This document shows, piece after piece, positions 14,224-19,811 of a stretch of 19,811 nt of DNA. The notes beneath the pieces are model-generated. The model made no database searches and was not told where the DNA came from. It saw nothing but the letters and a program-made list of their open reading frames with translations. Source of the DNA: JASHVB01 sp049522565 (GTDB taxonomy: Bacteria > Pseudomonadota > Alphaproteobacteria > Acetobacterales > Acetobacteraceae); assembly GCA_049522565.1 (NCBI GenBank), contig JBEKNT010000189.1:1-19811 (forward strand). The letters run 5' to 3'. The first letter of the stretch is position 1. The number at the start of each line of letters is the position of its first letter. A program made the translations under genes and the position numbers.

Positions 14224-15138
14224 CTACACCGGATCCCAGTTGAACACTTCGCCGGAGCGATCCAGCGGCATGAACGCCGCCTTCAGCGCCGGTATGGCAT
14301 GTTCCGCGATGGTCTCCGGCGTCCAGCCCTCGGCGCGCTGCACGATGCGGATCGGCCGCGGCGAGCTGAACAGGATCACCTCGTTCATCCGCGTGCCGAA
14401 CACCTGGCCGGTGACGCCCTTCGCCGCGTCGGACGACAGATACACCGCCATCGGCGCATTCTTGTCCGGCGTCATCTGCTGGATCTTCGCCAGTCGCGCC
14501 TGTTGCTCCGGCGTTGTCGCCGGAATGGAGCTGGTCATGCGGCTCCAGGCAAACGGCGCGATGCAGTTCGAACGCACGTTGTAGCGCTGCATGTCCAGCG
14601 CGATCGACTTCGACAGCGCGGTAATGCCGAGCTTGGCCGCCGAGTAGTTCGCCTGGCCGAAATTGCCGATCAGCCCGGAGGTGGAACTGATATGCACGTA
14701 GGTGCCGCTCTCCTGCTTGCGATAATGTTCTGCCGCGGCGCGGGACACGAAAAACGACCCGTTCAGGTGCACCGCGATGACGGACAGCCAGTCATCCTCG
14801 GTCATCTTGTGGAAGATCACGTCGCGCAGGATGCCGGCGTTGTTCACCACCGCGTCGATGCGGCCGAAATGATCCAGCGCCGCCTGCACGATCTTCTGTG
14901 CCGAGCCCCACGCCGCGACCGACTCGGTGCAGATTTCCGCAACGCCGCCCTTCTGCTCGATGAGCTGCTTGGTCTGCTGCGCCGGCGTGGCCGAACTGCC
15001 TTCGCCCCCGAGCGAGGCGCCGATATCGGCGACGATCACCTTCGCCCCGGCGCCGGCCATCATGATCGCGATCTCGCGCCCGATGCCGCCGCCCGCGCCG
15101 GTCACCACGGCGACCTTACCTTCCATCATGCCTGCCAC
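14224..15138 (-). CDS. SDR family oxidoreductase, MFE-2/17-beta-HSD4-like
   Basis: A 304-aa SDR, longer than classical members. The cofactor motif is TGAGGGIG (13-20), Asp38 ends beta-2, NNAG is at 99-102, the catalytic Ser is in HISSTSG (149-155), and Tyr165/Lys169 form YxxxK. The ILRDVIFHKMTEDDW segment (103-117) resembles the (3R)-hydroxyacyl-CoA dehydrogenase domain of peroxisomal multifunctional enzyme 2. The C-terminal 60 residues (RIVQRAEGWTPETIAEHAIP) are typical of a bacterial subfamily often found with acyl-CoA enzymes. The GTG at 15138 follows GGAGG by 7 nt, which fixes the start ahead of internal ATGs. Likely role: oxidation of a hydroxyacyl-CoA or sterol-like alcohol with NAD. 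A palindromic operator lies upstream. Confidence 0.9.
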   Translation of the reverse strand: MAGMMEGKVAVVTGAGGGIGREIAIMMAGAGAKVIVADIGASLGGEGSSATPAQQTKQLIEQKGGVAEICTESVAAWGSAQKIVQAALDHFGRIDAVVNNAGILRDVIFHKMTEDDWLSVIAVHLNGSFFVSRAAAEHYRKQESGTYVHISSTSGLIGNFGQANYSAAKLGITALSKSIALDMQRYNVRSNCIAPFAWSRMTSSIPATTPEQQARLAKIQQMTPDKNAPMAVYLSSDAAKGVTGQVFGTRMNEVILFSSPRPIRIVQRAEGWTPETIAEHAIPALKAAFMPLDRSGEVFNWDPV

Positions 15139-15230
15139 GTTTGTCCTCCGTAAAGCTGAACCTACCGGCGGGTATTAGGCCGCCGGCGGGGGCTTGTGAA
15201 CCCACCGGCGCCCGCGGCCCCAGGGTTCGG

Positions 15231-15277
15231 TAACTAACTGGTGAGTGCGCCCGGCAATGGATTAACTGGTTAGTTAA
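15231..15277 (-). promoter_or_regulatory. TetR-type operator pair upstream of the SDR gene
   Basis: A perfect inverted repeat, TTAACT-GGTT-AGTTAA, is at 15262-15277. A degenerate second copy (TAACTAACTGGT at 15231-15242) lies 32 bp away centre to centre, about three helical turns. The AT-rich sites stand out in a GC-rich spacer about 95-140 nt upstream of the SDR start. Such paired palindromes are typical of TetR-family repressors; the regulator at 11226 is a candidate by proximity only. Confidence 0.5.
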
Positions 15278-15405
15278 GATCCCGCCGCCGGGAGGTCATT
15301 CCAGCGGCGAGCGTGTCGCCGCCAGGCAGGGCCGCACCACCATCGCGTCCCGCCAGGCCGCAATGCCCAATCGCGCCAAACCCAACGGGTCGGCTGCGCA
15401 TGCCG

Positions 15406-16308
15406 TTATCCCCGCGCCGCCAGGCCGACCCCGGTCAACGTCACCCCCACCGCCAGCAACTGCCGCGGCCCGAGCGGATCGCCCAGCAGCAGCGCCGAGC
15501 CGAACACGCCCACCAGCGGCGAGATCAGCACCATCGTTGCTGCGGTGGATGCCGGAACGAACCGCAGCGCGCGAAACCACGCGAGATACGCCACCGTCAG
15601 CGGCATTACCATGATATAGCAGCAGCACAGCCAGCCCACCGGCGTCACCGCGCCCCAATGCGGTCGCTCCCACAGCGCCAAAACCAACACCGGCACGGCG
15701 CCGATCGTCGCCTGCCAGGCCACGCTGGTGACCGGGGGCAATGCCAATGGGTGCCGCTTGGCGACCACCGTGCCCAGCCCGAAAATCCACGCCGCGAGAA
15801 ACCCGCAGGCGACGCCAGGCAGCTTGCTCCAGCGCGCCTGCACCGAACCGATCCCGACCAGCAGCGCCACCCCGGCCAGCCCGAGCAACATCGCGGCGAC
15901 GCGGCGGATGGTGGGGCGCTCGCCCAGCATCGGCCAGGCCAGCGCGCCGGCCCAGATCGGCAGCGTGTAGGTGACGATCACCGCCTCGGACGCGTTCAGC
16001 CAGGCCAGCGCCAGGGTGGTGAACACGGTGAAGGCGCCGAAATTCAACATCGCAAAGACCGTCAGCCAACCCCATTGCGCGCGCGGCGGGCACAGCGCCT
16101 CGCGGCGCAACGCCGCCACCGCGAAGGCGAACAGCGCACCGCCGACGGTGCAGACTGAGCGCATCGAGAACGGCGGCAATTCGGTCAACAGAAACTTCGC
16201 CTGCGGCCAGGTCAGGCCCCAACTGCAGGCGGTCATCAGCAACAGGGCAATTCCTTCCGCCCGCGTGCCGATCAGACCTCGTAGCGTTGGCTCAGCGGAC
16301 GTAGACAC
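15406..16308 (-). CDS. DMT family (EamA) transporter
   Basis: A 300-aa inner-membrane protein of the drug/metabolite transporter superfamily with two EamA repeats and about ten hydrophobic spans. It has the usual repeat landmarks: GLTWPQAKFLL and PPFSMRSV in the first span pair, NASEAVIVTYTLPIWAGALA near residue 105, and PASTAATMVLISPLVGVFGS in the second repeat. These proteins usually export amino acids, metabolites or drugs; the substrate is not predictable. The assigned GTG start at 16308 overlaps the 3' end of the upstream lipoprotein gene by 17 nt, implying one transcript. The real start could be slightly downstream, since the first 17 residues are not conserved-looking. Confidence 0.9.
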   Translation of the reverse strand: MSTSAEPTLRGLIGTRAEGIALLLMTACSWGLTWPQAKFLLTELPPFSMRSVCTVGGALFAFAVAALRREALCPPRAQWGWLTVFAMLNFGAFTVFTTLALAWLNASEAVIVTYTLPIWAGALAWPMLGERPTIRRVAAMLLGLAGVALLVGIGSVQARWSKLPGVACGFLAAWIFGLGTVVAKRHPLALPPVTSVAWQATIGAVPVLVLALWERPHWGAVTPVGWLCCCYIMVMPLTVAYLAWFRALRFVPASTAATMVLISPLVGVFGSALLLGDPLGPRQLLAVGVTLTGVGLAARG

Positions 16309-16714
16309 GGACCTCGCGGCCCGACAGCGTCGGGTCGGCGCGCAGCCCGAGATGGACGCGCGCCGCCGGCACGCCCGTCAGCATGATGGAACGCATCACC
16401 GCCGCCGCGTCGCGCTGGCCCTGCGCCGCGTCGGCGGCGTTCGGCAGCATGGCGACCACGTCGTACTGCACGTCGCGATCGCGCATTTCCGCGGCGCGCA
16501 CGGCGTAACGCAGCAACTCCTCGTATTGCGGCGGCGGCCCGCTGAAATCGACGGTGACCAGCGGCAGGCGCTGATCCAGCCGCACCGGCGCCGCGGGCGG
16601 CGCGGAGGCTTCCGCCTTCGCCTCCGGTGCCGGTGCGAAGGTTCTCTGGTCCACAAGGGCGCAGCCTGCCAGCAGCAGGCAGGCGAGCAAGCGGTGCAAG
16701 GCGGGGGGCGTCAT
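16292..16714 (-). CDS. Putative lipoprotein of unknown function
   Basis: A 140-aa protein with a bacterial lipoprotein signal: the hydrophobic stretch RLLACLLLAGC ends in a lipobox with Cys18 as the acylation site. A Pro/Ala-rich linker follows, then a compact domain (about 50-140) containing YEELLRYAVRAAEMRDRDVQYDVVAMLP and ending GVPAARVHLGLRADPTLSGREVRVYVR. That ending faintly recalls OmpA-like or pilus-assembly lipoproteins, but I cannot name the family. It is divergent from the crotonase gene, with 67 nt between starts, and overlaps the DMT gene downstream. Whether it serves that transporter is unknown. Confidence 0.75.
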   Translation of the reverse strand: MTPPALHRLLACLLLAGCALVDQRTFAPAPEAKAEASAPPAAPVRLDQRLPLVTVDFSGPPPQYEELLRYAVRAAEMRDRDVQYDVVAMLPNAADAAQGQRDAAAVMRSIMLTGVPAARVHLGLRADPTLSGREVRVYVR

Positions 16715-16781
16715 GTGCGGCAGGCTTGCAGGAAGTGGCGCATCGGGCAAGCTGTCTCGATTCGCATGGAGGAAACGCACG

Positions 16782-17570
16782 ATGCCACTGTTGCTGGAAC
16801 GCCGCGGCCCCATCGCCATCCTGACGCTCAGCCGGCCGGAGGCGCGCAATGCCTGGTGCGAGGAATTCCAGACCGGCTTGCGCGAGCGCCTGCCGGAACT
16901 GGAGGCCGACCCCGAGATACGCTGCGCGATCCTGACCGGCGACGACGCCGGCGGGGCCTTCAGCGCCGGCGCCGATCTGAAGAATCCCAAGACGCACACG
17001 ATGAACTCGGTCGGCGCCTTCATCGAGGACCTGCCGAACCGGCGGCGCGCCCATCCGATCAACATGCTGGCGGATTTCGCCAAGCCGCTGATCGCCGCGG
17101 TGAACGGCTACGCGGTCGGCATCGGCTGCATCGTTACGTATTGCTGCGATCTGATCGTCGCGTCGGAGCGCGCGGAGTGGCGGCTGCCGCAGTCGGGACT
17201 GGGGATCATTCCGGCGCAGGGCGGCGCGGTGCGGCTGGCGCGCTGGGTCGGCAAGGGGCTGGCGATGCGCGCCGCGTTCGGCTTTCCGCTGACCGCGGAG
17301 GAGGCGTTCCGCACCGGCCTGGCGCAATGGCTGGTGCCGCATGCCGAGTTGATGCCGCGCGCGTTGGCGGTGGCGGAGCATATCGCGACGCTGCCGCCCT
17401 TGGCCGCGCGGCTGACCAAGGAGTCGCTGAATTACGGCATGAATATTCCGCAGTCGGATGCGGCATTGGCGGATCTGTATCGCTTCGCCATGCTGGAACT
17501 GACCGAGGATAAGGCGGAAAGTCACCAAGCCTGGCGCGAGCGGCGCAAACCGCAGTTCAAGGGAAAGTAG
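16782..17570 (+). CDS. Crotonase-superfamily protein (enoyl-CoA hydratase/isomerase-like)
   Basis: A 262-aa protein of the enoyl-CoA hydratase/isomerase (crotonase) fold. The oxyanion-hole segments are present: FSAGADLK at residues 60-67 and NGYAVGIGC at 108-116. The CCDLIVASERAEWRLPQSGLGIIPAQGG stretch spans residues 121-148. Rat hydratase uses Glu144 and Glu164; here the equivalent positions are Ile117 and Gln137, so ordinary hydration chemistry is unlikely. The protein may be an isomerase, hydrolase, decarboxylase or lyase on a CoA thioester, or a different crotonase-fold enzyme. A strong GGAGGAAA (16768-16775) precedes ATG 16782. It is followed by a repeat-bearing spacer and an M20 hydrolase on the same strand. 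Confidence 0.88.
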   Translation: MPLLLERRGPIAILTLSRPEARNAWCEEFQTGLRERLPELEADPEIRCAILTGDDAGGAFSAGADLKNPKTHTMNSVGAFIEDLPNRRRAHPINMLADFAKPLIAAVNGYAVGIGCIVTYCCDLIVASERAEWRLPQSGLGIIPAQGGAVRLARWVGKGLAMRAAFGFPLTAEEAFRTGLAQWLVPHAELMPRALAVAEHIATLPPLAARLTKESLNYGMNIPQSDAALADLYRFAMLELTEDKAESHQAWRERRKPQFKGK

Positions 17571-17573
17571 CTA

Positions 17574-17687
17574 CCCTCTCCCGCGCTTTGCGCGGGGTTG
17601 AGCCGCGAAGCGGATCGACGGAGGGTGAGGGTACGGCGTACCGCACGCCCTGCCCTCACCCAACCTCTTCCGCGAATCGGGAGAGGG
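17574..17687. repeat. Nested palindromic dispersed-type repeat
   Basis: The outer arms CCCTCTCCCG (17574-17583) and CGGGAGAGGG (17678-17687) enclose the inner arms GGGTGAGGG (17623-17631) and CCCTCACCC (17653-17661). All are perfect complements, giving a 114-nt double-armed stem-loop between the crotonase and M20 genes. The composition is typical of short palindromic intergenic elements. It may modulate read-through between the two genes. Confidence 0.75.
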
Positions 17688-17705
17688 GAACCTCAGGAGT
17701 CCCGC

Positions 17706-18953
17706 ATGACGATCCAGACCAACCAGCGTATCGACGGCAAGCGGCTGTGGGACCTGCTGATGTCCATGGCGCAGATCGGCGCCACCCCGAAGGGCGGCGT
17801 GCGTCGCCTGACGCTGACCGACGTGGACAAGCGCGGTCGCGACCGCTTCCGCGCCGAATGCGAGGCGGCCGGGCTAACCGTGCGCGTCGATGCCATCGGC
17901 AACATGTTCGCGCGCCGCCCGGGCCGCGACCCCAACCGCCTGCCCGTGCTGTTCGGCAGCCATCTCGACAGCCAGCCGAGCGGCGGGAAATTCGACGGCG
18001 CGCTGGGTGTGCTGGCGGGGCTGGAGGTGATGCGCAGCCTGAACGACCTTGGCATCGTCACCGAGGCGCCGGTGGAACTGGTGAACTGGACCGACGAGGA
18101 AGGCAGCCGCTTCGGCCACTCGCTGATGGGCTCCGGCGTATGGTCGGGGGTCTATCCGCTGGACAAAGTCTATGCGCTGACCGACCTGGAAGGCGTGACG
18201 GTGCGTTCGGCGCTGGACGGCATCGGCTATCGCGGCCCGCAGCCGGCGGCGTCATTCCCCGCGGATGCGTATTTCGAACTTCATATCGAACAGGGACCGA
18301 TCCTCGAGCGCGAGGAAAGGCAGATCGGCATCGTAACAGGCGCGCAGGCGCAGGTGTGGTACGACGCCGTCACGCTCGGCCAGGATTCGCATGCCGGCAC
18401 CACGCCGCCCTCGACGCGCAAGGATGCGCTGGTCGCTGCGGCGCGGATCATCGACCTGGTGGATCGCATGATGCGCGCTCGCGGCGAGGACGGACGCGGC
18501 ACGGTGGGCCAGCTCGTGGTGCTGCCGAACAGCCGCAACGTGGTGCCGGGCGAGGTGCGCTTCTCCGTCGAGTTCCGCCATCCGTCGGACGCGGAGGTCG
18601 ATCGGCTGGATGCGGAGTTTCCGCCCGCGGCCAACGCCATCGCGCGCGACTGCGGGGTGACGCTGCAACTGACCACGTTGTTCAAGATTGTCGCGCAGCC
18701 GTTCGATCCGGCGTGCGTCGATCTGGTGCGGCAGGGTGCGGCGAAGCTCGGCTATTCGGCGCGCGAGATCGTCTCCGGCGCCGGGCACGATGCGGTCTAC
18801 GTGGCGCGTCACGTGCCGACGGCGATGATCTTCACCCCATGCAAGGACGGTCTGTCGCACAACGAGGCGGAGAGCATCATGCCGGAGGAAGCCGAGGCCG
18901 GCTGCCAGGTATTGTTCGAGGCGGTGCTGGCACGGGCGAACCGGATGGCCTGA
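17706..18953 (+). CDS. M20 family Zn-dependent amidohydrolase (N-carbamoyl-amino-acid hydrolase/allantoate amidohydrolase type)
   Basis: A 415-aa metallohydrolase of the M20/M28-like carbamoylase family (HyuC/AllC/beta-ureidopropionase group). The di-metal ligands are recognisable: His86 in GSHLDS, Asp97 in KFDGALGVLAG, Glu131/Glu132 in WTDEEGSRFG, His193 in FELHIEQGP, and His385 in LSHNEAE. The dimerisation domain follows VWYDAVTLGQDSHAGTTP. Members hydrolyse N-carbamoyl amino acids, allantoate or ureidopropionate; the sequence does not decide among them. AGGAG at 17695-17699 precedes ATG 17706. The neighbouring ABC-type and amidase-like genes fit nitrogen scavenging. The length is complete and no metal ligand appears lost. 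Confidence 0.92.
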   Translation: MTIQTNQRIDGKRLWDLLMSMAQIGATPKGGVRRLTLTDVDKRGRDRFRAECEAAGLTVRVDAIGNMFARRPGRDPNRLPVLFGSHLDSQPSGGKFDGALGVLAGLEVMRSLNDLGIVTEAPVELVNWTDEEGSRFGHSLMGSGVWSGVYPLDKVYALTDLEGVTVRSALDGIGYRGPQPAASFPADAYFELHIEQGPILEREERQIGIVTGAQAQVWYDAVTLGQDSHAGTTPPSTRKDALVAAARIIDLVDRMMRARGEDGRGTVGQLVVLPNSRNVVPGEVRFSVEFRHPSDAEVDRLDAEFPPAANAIARDCGVTLQLTTLFKIVAQPFDPACVDLVRQGAAKLGYSAREIVSGAGHDAVYVARHVPTAMIFTPCKDGLSHNEAESIMPEEAEAGCQVLFEAVLARANRMA

Positions 18954-19022
18954 TACGAACGAGACGTGCAACGTGAGCCGGATCACTCCGATTCGCTCCG
19001 ATGTTCACTGCACGGGTGCGGC

Positions 19023-19649
19023 ATGACGCCGCAGCGGAGGGAACGAATAAGGTCGTTCGCAGCATCTATCCTCTCCGCGATGCTGCTGGCTTCGTCCGGA
19101 GCCGTCGGCCAGGAGGGGGCCGGGCAATGGAACGGATGGCTGGTCGGTTCGGGAGCGGACTATGCTTGCTTCGGTGGCTGCCTCGAGAACTGCTATGGCC
19201 AGGACGTGAGCAAGACCTTTCGAGATGCCTGCCGAGCGTTCGTAGCTCAATGCAAACTACCTGCATTCGTCAAGCAGTCGTTCGCAAATAACGCCGACTT
19301 ATTATACCAACCGTCCGAAAGATTGACGTACGGCACGGTCCGTCCCAACCGTCATGGCCGGGTCAAGCCCGGCCATGACGGGTTGCGGCGGGCCCTGCCA
19401 ACACCATGCGAGAGTCAGTGTTTCGGGCGCTTGGTATTAGATCGCGAAATGGCGGACTTCCGGCTGCACGGCCCGATTCCCAGTTGCGTCGGCCCCGACA
19501 TCGTCGGTTGCCTGAAGTTCGATTCCACAGACCAGGCGACCGTCGACGCGTTGGTTCAGAAGCTCGCCAGTTGCTCGCGCCACGAGGTCTCGGCGAGCGA
19601 GGCGCTGGAAGCGAAATGCCCGGACCGCGCCACGCCGCTCGATAAATGA
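19023..19649 (+). CDS. Secreted Cys-rich protein of unknown function, interrupted in frame by a repeat
   Basis: A 208-aa open frame. A likely Sec signal (FAASILSAMLLASSGAVGQ, about residues 12-30) is followed by a Cys-rich stretch (YACFGGCLENCYGQ, then DACRAFVAQCK). Residues about 102-127 (TYGTVRPNRHGRVKPGHDGL onwards) are encoded by a palindromic repeat, not by ancestral coding sequence. The frame continues into CESQCFGRL, CVGPDIVGC and a Cys-containing tail. The ORF is therefore probably a gene that absorbed the repeat without losing frame, or two neighbouring fragments joined by it. The family is unrecognised. The start could also lie upstream at 18966, but the signal peptide follows ATG 19023. 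Expression is uncertain. Confidence 0.55.
   Translation: MTPQRRERIRSFAASILSAMLLASSGAVGQEGAGQWNGWLVGSGADYACFGGCLENCYGQDVSKTFRDACRAFVAQCKLPAFVKQSFANNADLLYQPSERLTYGTVRPNRHGRVKPGHDGLRRALPTPCESQCFGRLVLDREMADFRLHGPIPSCVGPDIVGCLKFDSTDQATVDALVQKLASCSRHEVSASEALEAKCPDRATPLDK
19326..19383. repeat. Palindromic dispersed repeat within an ORF
   Basis: The element begins near GACGTACGGCACGGTCCGTCCC and contains perfect 14-bp arms CCGTCATGGCCGGG (19349-19362) and CCCGGCCATGACGG (19368-19381) around the loop TCAAG. A related copy lies at 11966-12014. Such 'GTCATGGCCGGG' palindromes are common intergenic repeats in alphaproteobacteria; a location inside a reading frame is unusual. Confidence 0.8.
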
Positions 19650-19683
19650 CTTGGCTCTTATCGCGTCGGCTGTCGGCCGCTGC

Positions 19684-19805
19684 GTAGGGCGGAAAAGCGC
19701 AGCGCATTCGGCGTTCGCGCCCAGTCCGTACATGGCGGAGCACGATGCCGAACGCGGGCTGCGCGTCCGTCCGGCGGCGGACTGCGCGACGCTTTTCCGC
19801 CCTAC
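19684..19805. repeat. Inverted-repeat element with 16-bp perfect arms
   Basis: GTAGGGCGGAAAAGCG (19684-19699) and CGCTTTTCCGCCCTAC (19790-19805) are perfect inverted repeats bounding a 122-nt segment that follows the last gene. The ends resemble widely dispersed 'GTAGGGCGGAAAAGCG' intergenic repeats. No reading frame of note lies inside. Confidence 0.8.
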
Positions 19806-19811
19806 CCGGCT

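Overview
This is a high-GC chromosomal window that looks alphaproteobacterial. An Acetobacteraceae-like (Rhodospirillales) origin is my best guess. The basis is the GC-rich coding, the gene types, the short palindromic repeats of the 'GTCATGGCCGGG' type, and a family feel for two uncharacterised proteins; no marker gene is present. Most of it is metabolic and transport background, with one compact three-gene ATPase operon that stands out. No tRNA, rRNA, CRISPR array, integrase or transposase gene was seen.

Layout. 16-1368: a Tat-exported substrate-binding protein of a branched-chain-amino-acid-type ABC transporter. 1633-2583: an SGNH hydrolase. 2597-3328 (minus): a classical SDR. 3689-6711: a three-gene operon. 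It encodes an unknown coiled-coil/basic protein, a degenerate P-loop ATPase-like protein, and an intact ATPase that resembles BrxD/DUF2791 proteins of BREX phage defence. The genes are tightly packed or overlapping, and a promoter sits so close to the first ATG that the mRNA should be leaderless. 6766-7487 (minus): a frameshifted, uncharacterised gene that converges on the operon. 7488-8351: a non-coding stretch with a perfect 47-bp tandem duplication and a recurring CATGGGGT motif. 8352-9652 (minus): a NylB-like serine hydrolase preceded by a translationally overlapping 39-codon ORF. 9980-10633: a glutathione S-transferase. 10691-11092 (minus): a small membrane protein. 11226-11837: a TetR regulator. 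12034-12270 (minus): a 78-aa protein. 12423-14051 (minus): a PiT phosphate transporter with a convincing PHO box upstream. 14224-15138 (minus): a long SDR of the MFE-2-like type behind a palindromic operator. 15406-16714 (minus): a DMT exporter overlapping an upstream lipoprotein gene. 16782-17570: a crotonase-family protein lacking both hydratase glutamates. 17706-18953: an M20 amidohydrolase. 19023-19649: a Cys-rich secreted protein whose ORF has absorbed a dispersed palindromic repeat.

How the parts fit. Two SDRs, the crotonase-fold protein and the TetR regulator suggest acyl-CoA or related carbon metabolism. The SBP, M20 hydrolase and NylB-like hydrolase suggest use of amides or amino-acid derivatives. 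The three-gene ATPase operon has no evident metabolic link to its neighbours. Its pairing of an active and a degenerate BrxD-type ATPase with a novel partner is the best candidate here for an undescribed system, possibly in genome defence or DNA transactions. That function is inference only: no helicase, methylase, nuclease or PglZ gene accompanies it in this window.
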